From: Hydractinia symbiolongicarpus
Taxonomy: Eukaryota > Cnidaria > Hydrozoa > Anthoathecata > Hydractiniidae
Length of the DNA stretch: 64,000 nucleotides
NCBI RefSeq assembly: GCF_029227915.1
Contig: NC_079877.1
Span: 21,351,851 to 21,415,850 of the forward strand
Direction: 5' to 3'
The notes beneath the pieces were generated by a model. That model made no database searches, was not told where the DNA came from, and worked only from the letters and a program-made list of their open reading frames with translations. The position numbers and the translations under genes were made by a program. This document shows, piece after piece, positions 43,839-54,426 of this stretch; position 1 is the first letter of the stretch, and each line of letters starts with the position of its first letter.

Positions 43839-44951
43839 GCGGATTGTTCTCAGCATGGATCAACAGCCTAAAGATAAATGTCGATAAATACCACACTTGT
43901 AATTTTTAAAGAAATTAGATCTTTTTATTGAATTTCTGTGTATTAGGTTCACCGCATCGTTAGGCTTTCAATTTTGCAAATTGTTCTCGCAGTAGTCACA
44001 CCTGTATTACTAATGACGTAGGTATGTTGGTAGAATCTTGTTAACGTAACTGCTCTTGAAATTACCCTTGCTAAAAATGTTATCTTTGGCATGCTGTCCT
44101 GTGCTATGAGGGTGGTAACCCGAATGTCTTTTAGGATTATGATGATTATCGATTATGTTTAAAAGCAATAAGATACTCCAGAAATGACCTTAGTAATAAT
44201 AGCTATATCACAAAGAACTGCCTCTGTCCACCTAATTAATCAGGTTATTATAGTCATTAACAGGTGGAAAAATTCACTGATTGTCCCGTCAGCATAACTG
44301 TGCACAGGGGCGGGGCCACAATTTCCAAAGTGGGTGGAGCTTAGTTAGGCATAGTGGGAGATTTTAGATTTTAGTGACAATCAACAAGCGAAGCGATTTG
44401 CCGAAACAACTGGGGTCCAGGGGGGGGGGGGCTGTAACCCCCTGGTGGGGTCCATCAGCGCAGTTTTAGAGTCCTAAAACACGTAAAACCGCTATACCTT
44501 GGACTTCAGAAAAGCTTCGTGCATTAGCAGAAAATTATTACTTAGCAAAAAGTCCCCCAGGTGGCGCCGCTCCTGGTGCAGGTGATATAACTTTTTGAAA
44601 ACAATATTTTCAGAAGCACATAAGAAGTGGCATAAAATTTTTAACTTATCTAGAGCTACCTTGGAAGCACATTCTCCAATGTATTTCTTCAAGTATAGAG
44701 GGTTAATTTACTTGGTGATGGGGCTCCCACCGAAGTAGGGCCATGGTTGCTATTTTTATGTATGATTAAAACCTTTTAATGTCCTGCTTATTTTTTCGCA
44801 CTGATCACATTTTAAACCCTTTTTGATGGAATTAGCAACAACCTCATCTACAGGACAGATAATTCCTTATCTTTTTCTAAAAGGTTGTCTTTGATAGCTG
44901 CAAGAATAGCATCGAAGTCATCCTCATAAATAAAAGCGTCAACTTCAGCCA
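43839..44951. other. RFC4 3' flank; possible repeat end at 44294
   Basis: CAGGGGCGGGGCC at about 44294 and several G/C runs (44417-44431) look like part of a hAT-like or other repeat, but no partner end was found. A minus-strand frame near 44890-44960 (MAEVDAFIYEDDFDAILAAI) is unrecognised and may be a remnant of the adjoining element. Confidence 0.35.
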
Positions 44952-45305
44952 TAGTCCAGTCGTTAAGTGCTTTGACTTGGAAAATAATGATATAGAGCTG
45001 AAATTTGGGACAGTTTTTAATATGTAGATTACCAGAAAAAAAAAGCCCTATCGATAGCAGTTGTAGAAAATGAAATATGCGCCATTTTTAAAAATTTCGG
45101 ATTTCCAAATTTTCGAGAAAACGATAGTTTATCAATTCGAAAGCCAGTCAATTTAGAACAAAAAGTATTATCACACCAACTCTCAAAAATCATAATTTTT
45201 AAATTTATGGTTTAAATAGTTTTTATCTTAAAAAAGTAAAAATATGTATACAAATATGTAAAATCAAAATGCATCAAATATATCAAAAATGTTTCTCTAT
45301 TCTTC
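44952..45305 (+). repeat. Left long inverted repeat
   Basis: Shared blocks with the right repeat: TGTAGATTACCAGAA, ATATGCGCCATTTTTAAAAA, TTTCCAAATTTTCGAGAAAA, GCCAGTCAATTTAGAACA and AAAATCAAAATGCATCAAAT. Confidence 0.9.
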
Positions 45306-46392
45306 TTTTTGGCTGTTTGTTTCGGCTTCTTTTAGTGCTGTTGCGACGATTGTTGTACAAGAATCACCTTCACAAATTTTCACTGTTTGCCCGTCTTGCC
45401 GAAGTTTTATGCTGATATGCATGATGAAACGTGTTTTGTTATCTTCGTTACTGAGAAAACTCTCTTGTGTAAATGATACTTTGCTAAAACCAACAATATC
45501 AACATTGGGGCATCGTTTTCCACCACCTGTTCGTCGCATGTGCTCATTTGATTTTGTGCTAGGACCATCAATCAAAGACAACTGTGCAAGATTTATAGTG
45601 CCGTCGAAGGTAACTAACGTAAACTTGCGATAGTTCATCAAAAGTAGAAGTTTTGAACAAACGGACTCTATGCAATAGCGCTCCACCATCGACCACTGCT
45701 TCATCATCTTTCATCACGGCTTTACGTAGTGAGGGCTTGTCAGGTTTTCTCATTAAGCCATGTTTAAAGAGGGACATTGGCTCTAGTGTTAGTTCGAAAG
45801 CAAAAAATTCTTCGATGTCTTTTTTTCCCTTTGCGTTATAGCTATCAATCGTGTAAACAGCATCGTTGGATTGACAATGACAGATTATTTATTCAATTGA
45901 ACTTTGGATTGCAAGGTGAAGATGGGCTTAACCTGGTCCTTCCGCTTGATGGTGCATTCAAATATTGAAAGGTTGTCCAACTTTGCTTGTATCATTTCTC
46001 CGATCTCTTCAGCAATTTCACAGTTGATATCATCATTTTCATCAGACGTCAAGCCCAAAGAAAGCGAAGTAGCCAACCTATAAACATTTTGCAATCTTTA
46101 TAATCTTTGGAGCGTCTTGCCGCCCCCATCTCGACATGTTGCTCGCTTGCTTTGCTAGAAAGGCCAGAGACACCAGTCATTGCCTCATGAATAGAGGCGC
46201 TGGAATTCAAGCTAAGAACCCAAAGGTTCCGCACATCATTTTTCATTTCTCGCCCTCTGGTGAGTCCTTCTCTAGTTTTGATTGATCTCATGAGAGTCTG
46301 CTCGATCACAAGTAACGGTTGGATCTTTGAACAGCATGTAACCTTGTTGAAATTTCTGACGGAGCCAAAAATTTTTTTGCAGGAGGGCATAA
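45297..46392 (-). pseudogene. Unrecognised protein remnant between long inverted repeats
   Basis: Minus-strand frames joined by small indels. In order: IEQTLMRSIKTREGLTRGRE and NLWVLSLNSSASIHEAMTGV then SSKASEQHVEMGAARRSKDY (46390-46070); NDDINCEIAEEIGEMIQAKL then IKRKDQVKPIF (46060-45900); MSLFKHGLMRKPDKPSLRKA, VVDGGALLHRV, YVSYLRRHYKSCTVVFDG (45777-45570); and VSFTQESFLSNEDNKTRFI (45480-45440). I believe proteins with this order (EQTLMR...SEQHVE...VVDGGALLH...VFDG...FLSN-NK-R) recur in many invertebrate genomes without an assigned function, but that is memory, not a search. The expected C-terminal part is missing at the inverted repeat. The N-terminal side continues across the hAT-like insertion at 48985-49040 in one frame. 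Confidence 0.55.
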
Positions 46393-47497
46393 GTCATCAG
46401 GGGCGGATCTAGGATTTTTTTCTGGTTAGGCAAAATTTCATAGATTTTTTGGCAAAGTAATGTCAAGGGTTGTGGTGTTGTACGAGGTAAATCGGCCGTT
46501 TTGTGTTTTTGCTGTAAAAGGAACTAAAATTTTCCCAAAAGTAAGGTTTTTAGTTATTAAGAATCCTTCTAGATTAGAAACGAAAGTTTCTTTATAGCCA
46601 AACAAATAACAGTAACCCCCGTAGTTTTACCACTTTATCCTTGTTAAAACATGCGGATGGAAAATGCGTCTGGTTAGCAAATTCGATTTGAAACAGGGTT
46701 AGCGTTTCCATAATTTCTTTGAATCACATATTGGTATTAAGTATCTTAGCATCTTTTTTCGTTTTGCGCACATAATACGAGTACAAGTAATAAGTTGGGG
46801 ATTTGCTTCATTTCAAAACATGCAATAAGTCTAATAACTAACAATACAACAAAAAATTACATTACAAGACAATTTTAGGAATAGATAGTCAACAGTAGTG
46901 CAACGTAGAAATATTGTTTGGAAAATTATAGTCTGTGGTAACAACCTGCAAATGCACAAAGAAAACCAGCATATAAAAGAATGAAAGATTTCCAGTTAGA
47001 CTTACAGTGTAAGATCGCAACATATAATAAACGTGTACAAAAAGTATATAGTAATCACCTCTTCATGAAGTTAATACAGTTTAGCATTAGGGTTACTGGT
47101 GTAGTTTTGCACCAATTTCTATTAAGCATTAATTTTAATGCTATGAAATTCCCACAAGAGAAAGGCAGTTTATTAAGCCAGAAAAGAGTTAGAAATTAGA
47201 AAAATAACATCAAAACATTGAAGATGTCTCATATTATTTACCCTTACATGTCCCTGTCAACTATGTTTAAAAAATATTTTAATACTGTAAAATCTTTAAG
47301 AAAGTTTTAGTAACTATAAGCCAATTATGAAGATTCTCATATAAAAAGCAACATATATACAAATCCTACTCATATCCATAAGTTGACATGACATTTTGTT
47401 AGTTTACAGTCTGTAACAGAACGTTTTTTGACATGCAATTCTTGTTTCGATCTGTATATGTTTTACGTGAAAATCATTTCTATGATTTACTTGAATA

Positions 47498-47850
47498 TTC
47501 ACAAGTTATTTTGATTGATTTTTTTCACCAACTTTGTGGATTATACCAGATATATATCCATTGTTTACAGTTTTCCAATATTATAAGGATTCAGAACAAA
47601 TCTTCTGTGTTATTTACTTGAATATTCATCATAGGTACCAGGGTGACATCAAAATACAAGTTATTTTGATTGATTTTTTTCACCTTCTTAGTTCCTCTTA
47701 TGAAACACAACTTTGTGGATTATACCAGATATATATCCATTGTTTACAGTTTTCCAATATTATAAGGATTAACAAATCTGTGTTCTTTTAATTGATGGTG
47801 ATTTTCATTGTCAGAAGAATATTCATCTTAGGTACCAGGGTGACATCAAA
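47498..47850. repeat. 179-bp direct repeat, two copies
   Basis: AAGTTATTTTGATTGATTTT, CAACTTTGTGGATTATACC, CATTGTTTACAGTTTTCC and TAGGTACCAGGGTGACATCA each occur twice, 179 bp apart. Confidence 0.9.
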
Positions 47851-48574
47851 ATATCTTATCCTAAAACAAAATTATATCAATGTATTGCTCAGCAAGATGA
47901 GAATAAGAAATATTATAAAACAAACTTGGACTATTCTTAGATTAGGTATTGCTTCATTCTTTTGTTTTTAGCAATATTATTACAATTAAAAGTAACATAG
48001 GAAAGTCAAAGAGATCTTCTCGTGTTCTTAAAAGTTTTAAAATGAGCAGTGGGATGTTGCATATAAAATGCACTGTTTAAAAGTTCCCACAAAGTCAAAG
48101 TTCTTAGGGACAATCACAATAAAAAAGTATATTGGGCTTTTATGTTTTTAAACAATGCATTTGATCAAGGCCAAGTTAAAACCTTTTGTTTTGATAAGAA
48201 AAAGATTTAAATTACACGTTTTGTAAGAACATCTGGTGGTTTACCACTTTTAAGAATAGTTCTTGACACAAAAGTGCCTAAAATTCAGGAGCAGCTAAAA
48301 CTAAAATATTTCAAGTATTACTGAATTTATTGTCTCTTGCAGAGGAAGATAAAGGTTTGGTTTGAGACAACAACACGGCACACGTGGCCAAAATACTTCT
48401 CTCCAGCATTTCCAATCCTTTCAATATCTGAAAAGGTTTCCAAATTCAAAACTTCTTTATTTAACTTAGGTGGCATACAATTGCTTTAATATTCTAGACA
48501 TTTGAAGTGCTCCCTGCAATTGGACCTGATCCAGGTAAACCTTGTTGAAAAAGAAACATCCGCTCCATGTAACC

Positions 48575-48760
48575 GTACCCGTGGTCGTTTTAGGCGTTTA
48601 AACTTTAAAACCCACGGACGTTTTAGGCGTTTTTTCTTCACATTCCAGAATTTCATTCATTGGAACTTGGAAACCCGCGGACGTTTTAGGCGTTTTTTCT
48701 TCCATCTGTGATTTTCATTCATTCGGAACTTTAAAACCCGCGGACGTTTTAGGCGAATAG
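48575..48760. repeat. GGACGTTTTAGGCG tandem array, four copies
   Basis: A core (C/G)G-x-CGTTTTAGGCG-TTTTTTCTTC followed by TTTCATTCATT recurs with spacings of about 34, 62 and 64 bp, close to the right end of the hAT-like element. Confidence 0.85.
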
Positions 48761-49097
48761 ACATTTTGCCTAAGATCGCCCCGGGTTTGCTTATTTGAGT
48801 AAAATAAAACACGCACGCCGCGCATCGTCTTAGTCGAAATCGGCGGATGCCAAAAATAAATTGATAAAAATAATTTAGTTTTTTTTATAGATTATTCTAT
48901 CTATAGAGAATTTTTTTTCTAGTTCACAAAACTAGGCTTAGGCAATTGCCTAGGCTGCCTAACCCTAGATCCGCCCCTGGTCATAACTCTTGGCATAAGT
49001 CAGTTCACCAAAAAAGACAACCTTTGTCTTAATAATTACTCTTTTTTAGGTATGCGATGGTTATAGTAACGTCGAAGATGATTTGGAAGATGAAAAA

Positions 49098-49453
49098 GAG
49101 AAGAGAAACATTTTTGATTATTTGATGCATTTTGATTTCACAAATTTGTATACATATTATTACTTTTTTAAGATGAAAACTATTAAAGAAAGTCCGTGAA
49201 TTTAAAAATAATAATGATTTTTCAAAGTTTGTGTGATAATACCTTCTGTTCTAAATTGACTGGTTTTCGAATTGATCAACTTTCGTTTTCTCGAAAATTT
49301 GGAAATCCACCATTTTTAAAAATGGCGCATATCTCATTTTCTTCAAATACTATCGATGGGGCTTTTATTCTGGTAATCTACATAAAAAAAGGAGTAAGTG
49401 TGCCAAATTTCAGTTCTATATCATTTTTTCCAGGTCAAAACACAACTGGACTA
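49098..49453 (-). repeat. Right long inverted repeat
   Basis: Inverted match of 44952-45305, with CTGGACTA at its outer end. Confidence 0.9.
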
Positions 49454-49472
49454 CTTTTACAGTTTGCTTTAA

Positions 49473-50314
49473 GGTGGCAGTAACCCTTTTAAAAATCAGA
49501 ATTTTTTTTTTCACATAATTGGTTACGAAAGGTTTTTTTCAGACTATATATCTATATTTTTTCTGTTATAACACAATTGTCACGATTTATAGCTAAAATA
49601 CTATTATATTTCACCAAAAATATTCAGCCTTCACAATTCCCCTTAAAAATAAAATTCATGAATAATTAATTGGTTCAGCCGAATATAGCTTAAGTGTACA
49701 CGCTTGTGAAATGTACAGAAAGAAATGACGTAATTAATAAAGAGAAACGTTAATAACAACAAAGATGGCGCATTATGTCGAAATTTAAGACGATCTTCAT
49801 TATGCTACACTGCACGAGCTTTAACTTTCGATAGCATTTTCGTTTTACTTTAAAATTTTCAGACATGCTTAGTAAATCATGCAGCCATAATACGGTGTGC
49901 GGAAATCTTTTTATTCGGAATATTTTTCTTTTACCAACGTTCGATGCTGCAGGGGATGCTAAGAAAGAATCTTGTAAAAAAAACAAAAGGCTATTGTTAA
50001 AAAAATAGAATGAACAAAAAAAACTCCTCACATCGTTTTAACAGGGTTAACCCAAGGTTCATTTGAAAACAGAAGCTGATGAAAAATAACGAGATTGTAA
50101 AAAGTTGAGCTCGTAGAAGCCGATATTTTTCTTGTTTATGATACAATTTTAAAGCGAAATTTCTGCTGAGTCAGCAATTTTGGTGTTAAGTTAAAATCAT
50201 TTTATTATGTATTAAAGCCTATATTTTTATGAAATAGTAAAAAAAAATGGTATAAATAAAACACTGAGTAAATAATTCAGCTATTTGGACAGCCATAAAA
50301 GAGTTACTGCCACT
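49473..50314. mobile_element. MITE with TTAA flanks and GGTGGCAGTAAC ends
   Basis: Left TTAA at 49469-49472 then GGTGGCAGTAACCCTTTTA. The right end carries TAAAAGAGTTACTGCCAC, then TTAA at 50315-50318. Terminal repeats of about 19 bp with two mismatches; TTAA flanks point to a Kolobok or piggyBac-type mover. No coding capacity recognised. Confidence 0.75.
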
Positions 50315-50318
50315 TTAA

Positions 50319-50539
50319 AGCGTCTATTTTGTTTTGTTTACGATTTCAATTGGCTAGAACAAATCATGTTTTTTAAAAAAAGTGATTTCATTAGTTGGAA
50401 ATTTTATTGCATGCTAAATTAAATTTACCGTTAGGAGTGCTTTGTTATAAATTATTGTACAGGCAAAGTCACAGGCAATTAACGTTGTTATTATTGTTGT
50501 CCATTTCGTTCAAAAGTTTTAATTGATTGTCTGTGTCCT
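50319..50539. other. Spacer between two TTAA-type MITEs
   Basis: No feature recognised. Confidence 0.4.
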
Positions 50540-50543
50540 TTAA

Positions 50544-51363
50544 AGGAGAGGCGAACTGCGCTGCGGCACGGCTGCTGAATAAAAGTTTATGATAAGTGTT
50601 GATTTTAAAGACCAGACGGATTGGCTTGCTCGCTTGCTCCATAAACTATAACTATAAACCATACATCATTTTGTTTACATTTTTGTGAGTGCTGAATTTT
50701 TTATAATTGAGTATTTTTACGCATTTGTCAAACGGGTGGCTAAATTGAAAAACAATGGGATATATTTCTCTTTTTTGATGGTGACGGGGTCAATGTACAC
50801 AAAGTGATTTAATAAGAAATAGTTGAAGATCAAAATGGCAAAAATGTTGAACAACATGTAAAGAAGATATTTTTATTATTTTGTACTACTTAACTTGCCA
50901 ATAAAATAGCGAGTAAAGATGAAGAAAGTAAAAAACCAAGGAAGAAAGATGAAGCCACCATATTGCACGTTCGATTTGTTATTGAAGGTTTCCGGTCTGT
51001 ATATTTATTCAAATTTGGCGCCATCTCATGATAACAAACTTTATTGTTTGAAGTTGGTAGTATGTTGTGGAAAAGGGACTCAAAACATGAAAAAATAATG
51101 TTGTTGGTTATGACAGATAATTCTTTAGTTCAAAGAAGTTTAAACGAAGGTTATAAAAAGCTGTTACTACTATAGTACGTAAAATATTCTTGGTCATCTC
51201 AAGTAAAAGATGTTTTTAGTGATGTTTACTAAAAAGTACATTTAAAACCTACTTATTTTCACCCCATACAGACATGGAATTTCTGTAAAGATGTTGTTAG
51301 AAATATATATGTATAAAATGTATTTTCTGGCTTCCACAAAATAGTTTCTTGTTCGCCTCTCCT
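50544..51363. mobile_element. MITE with TTAA flanks and AGGAGAGGCGAAC ends
   Basis: TTAA (50540-50543) then AGGAGAGGCGAAC; right end GTTCGCCTCTCCT then TTAA (51364-51367). Perfect 13-bp terminal repeats, a different family from the MITE just upstream. No coding capacity recognised. Confidence 0.8.
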
Positions 51364-51367
51364 TTAA

Positions 51368-53837
51368 ATGAAATTGACCACAAATCATTTTGTGATAAGA
51401 AGCACAAGGGATTTTGTTATTGTGATAAGAAGCACACTAATTTCAGTGGATTCTTCCACGGGTTTTAATAACTAGTTACTTATAAATACGAGACATCATT
51501 TTCTAATACACATGCATTAACAGTTTGAATTATCAAACAAAATACTAGTTATTATAAAATACTAGTTCGCTCAAAATATTCCAGGTAAAGTGCTTTCAGG
51601 TAGCATTCTAGTTGATGCAAACTGACAAATGTTATTAGAGTTCCGTTTGTATTAACAAGATCTCTAGCATTTCGACTATGGGAGTCGGACAAGTATAAGA
51701 ACCCACTGGTATTCAGTGATTTATAAATTTATCACCTTCTATTAGGATAAAGTCCAGATTAGCAGGTTTACAAATACTTGGTTACCTAATGGTTGACCAG
51801 CAAAGTCCAAATGAAGCATTACAAGTGCACTGCGTTCCTGCTGTATCTCCAAATCTAGGATCTGCTTGGCTAAATGAACCTATCATGGTCTTTTTTAATG
51901 AGTACATAGGTAGGAAGTACAAGTGAAACTAAGGCTATTTTAGAATTCAATAGCTACGTTTTATGTTTTCTCCAGGTGGAAATATTCTAAAAAATTAAGA
52001 TTTTTTATCGTCAGGTGGAAATTTTCTAAGAATGTAAAATTAAGATAGCAAAGATAGAAGAAACTACAAGGTAAATTTTCTTAATTGATTATTTCTAAAT
52101 GGAATAAAAAGAAACTGAGATTAACAATTGTAAATTTTGAGGAATTTCTCTTCTTGCCTGACTTTTTTCTTGCTGCGTATACTTCCCTCGGCTGTCTGTA
52201 GCATAGCAAACATGTCGGAAAACATGGTTGTTGAACTTTTAAACATTGACAACACAGTAGTGCTAGACTAAAAGTAGTAACACTACAAAAATGTTTTTAT
52301 TGATTAAATTTTAATGTGTGTCACTGTCACTTTAACTGTGAAATAGGATCATTTTATGAAAAATTCTTTAATTAAATGACCCTCGTCAATTTATACATGT
52401 TGTATATGTAAGCAGAGACGATTTAAATTTGAAAAACAAAGAGGACGGGAATCTTTAAAAAATCATACGTAAGGCCAAACTAAAGAGGCAATAATATATT
52501 AATTTGATTGGCTACACTGCTAATAATTCTTTTGTATTTTGTTTTTTGTTTAAAATGATTTCAACTTTCAGTACGGATCGGAACGAAAAATTTTATGAGT
52601 CAATCAAATTCCAGAAATCATATTGTTTGATCCAACCCTGGAAAGTCACTTTCAAACGAGACGAAAGTACGTTCGTTACACATAGCTACGTGTAATTAAA
52701 ACAAGCACAGTCACTTCTGCAGTTTTTAAAACGATATTCCACTCCTTCACACGTAAAATCCCAGAAAAAAAATGGTGTGTATGTCTTTTTAAATGAATAT
52801 AAATTGTCACGAAAATAAATATAATTTAAACAAATTTTTTACAAGACAACCAGTAAAAACATAAATCTGTACAAAAGGTATAAAATAATGCATTTTGTGT
52901 ATATAATAATCAATCCAAGCAACTTTGTAAAAATATGTTCTATGTGAAATCTTTTTACGTTAATTCTCGCATTTCTAACGATATTTTTATTTGGAAAAAT
53001 ATATTGGAGCCCAGAATTCGAAATTTGACATTCAGAAAATAAACATAAGTTTCATCAAAACGAAATTGTGAGAAAATTAAAAGTAGTAAGAAACATTTTG
53101 AAGGTGATGAAGTCAACACTTTGATGTTACCATATGTTCAAATATTGTTTGCTATGGCATTGAAAACAAAGCCCTCTGAAATTTTTGGACCGATTTTAAC
53201 CAAAAAAACGGTATAAGTACAAAATACAATATTTTACTGTCACTGCCACGTTCATCATTCTTCGTTTGATCAGTGTTTCAAATTTTATAGAATACAAAGC
53301 ATTTTTAATTTTAGATAATTGTTAGCCAACAGTATAAAGGCGAGGAAAAATTAAATTTTTGATGTCACCATTATTTTGAGATTGACAAGGTTGCCACAAA
53401 TTCACAATTTTACGTTACGACATTTTAAATTTGACGTTCAAATATTGGCAATATTTTTGAACGAAACGAAGACTTACAATAAACAAGGCAGTAACGTTGT
53501 TCCAAAATTAAAGGTTATTCCGATTTTAGGTCCTGCCACCCTGTTCGATGTTTTTTTTTTTAATTTAGTCTCAAAATTTTATAAAAATCTTGAAAAAAAT
53601 TCACAGCTTAAACGAATATAGGTCATTTTTTTAAAAACGTTTTAAGCAAATTCAACATTAAATTTACTTAAAGAACACAATAACGAAACACAGGTCTATC
53701 CGAAAAGCATTTATAATCTTTTCTTTTCAGAAGAGAATTCTCAAAATAAGACTTATTTTCAACTTAACTTAAATTAATCAAATTCTCAACAATTTGGGGG
53801 CGATTGTTCAAATAAAAATGAGCGTAGAAATATATTA
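51368..53837. other. Intergenic sequence 3' of RFC4 and LRRC58
   Basis: No gene recognised. TGTGATAAGAAGCACA occurs twice at 51391-51436, and AGGTGGAAATATTCTAA twice at 51975-52032. The stretch next to 53837 should contain the LRRC58 3' UTR. Confidence 0.4.
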
Positions 53838-54426
53838 TTAATCAGAAACAACATCTGCTGGTAGTAGGACCTTCTGCAATCGTTTGTAATCTACTAAATC
53901 ATTGTTGTCGCGGTATGTGCCCTCATTTGGAGAACATAAATATTGCTCAAGGGGTAAGCGAAATTTGCCACAAAAATCCACAAACTTGACGCACTTTACA
54001 CGAGAATCAAAATAAACACCATCACACTTTGGATTGACACAACACCGTGCACTGTCCAAATAGTTGAGCAAACTCCTCGGCAACCAATTCTGTTGATACT
54101 TAATTTTCTTCGTTTTTATTGATCTCCCACACAATTCCAACAAAGAAGGCGGACTAAACTCTAGCTTTTGGATAAATGTATGAACAAGAGGGTTATCCCT
54201 CAAAGTGAGTTCACGTAGATTTATTAGCATTAAAATTTCTGCAGGCAGTGTCTTTAACTGGTTTTTATGCAAACTGAGTGATTCTAAATTTTTTAACTGT
54301 CCAAATTCACTTGGTATGGATTGCAGTTTGTTGTCACACAAAAATAGATGTTGTAGATGCTTTAATTTCTTGAGTTGAGACGACACTTCCGTTATTTCAT
54401 TGCCTCCAAGGTACAATATTTGCAAA
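53838..54426 (-). CDS. LRRC58: LRRC58 exon 2
   Basis: Acceptor TTTTATAG on the minus strand. Holds the last leucine-rich repeats and the Cys-rich C-terminal module (CCVNPKC, FVDFCGKF, YLCSP). Stop TAA at 53838-53840. Confidence 0.95.

Larger units (their letters stand above)
46398..48979. mobile_element. hAT-like non-autonomous transposon
   Basis: Perfect 16-bp terminal inverted repeats CAGGGGCGGATCTAGG (46398-46413 and complement 48964-48979). GTCAT flanks both sides (46393-46397, 48980-48984), which would be a 5-bp target duplication. Removing the element and one GTCAT restores an open frame of the interrupted gene. About 2.58 kb; I saw no transposase in it. It contains two tandem arrays. 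Confidence 0.75.
44952..49453. mobile_element. Unassigned element: unknown gene inside 350-bp inverted repeats
   Basis: 44952-45305 and 49098-49453 are inverted copies of each other, about 350 bp with roughly 85% identity by eye. They run from TAGTCCAG at the outer ends to ATCAAAAATGTTTCTC at the inner ends. Between them lies a minus-strand protein remnant of unknown function, itself interrupted by a hAT-like insertion (46398-48979). Long inverted repeats around a gene are the mark of a cut-and-paste transposon, but I cannot name the superfamily and saw no target duplication. Alternative: two unrelated repeat copies in opposite orientation that happen to flank the gene. Confidence 0.6.

Noticed and set aside
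44294-44470. Second hAT-like element starting CAGGGGCGGGG
   Set aside because: No matching opposite end was found, so only a possible repeat end is noted.
49750-50031. 93-residue minus-strand frame
   Set aside because: Lies inside a MITE and is low-complexity; no recognisable domain.
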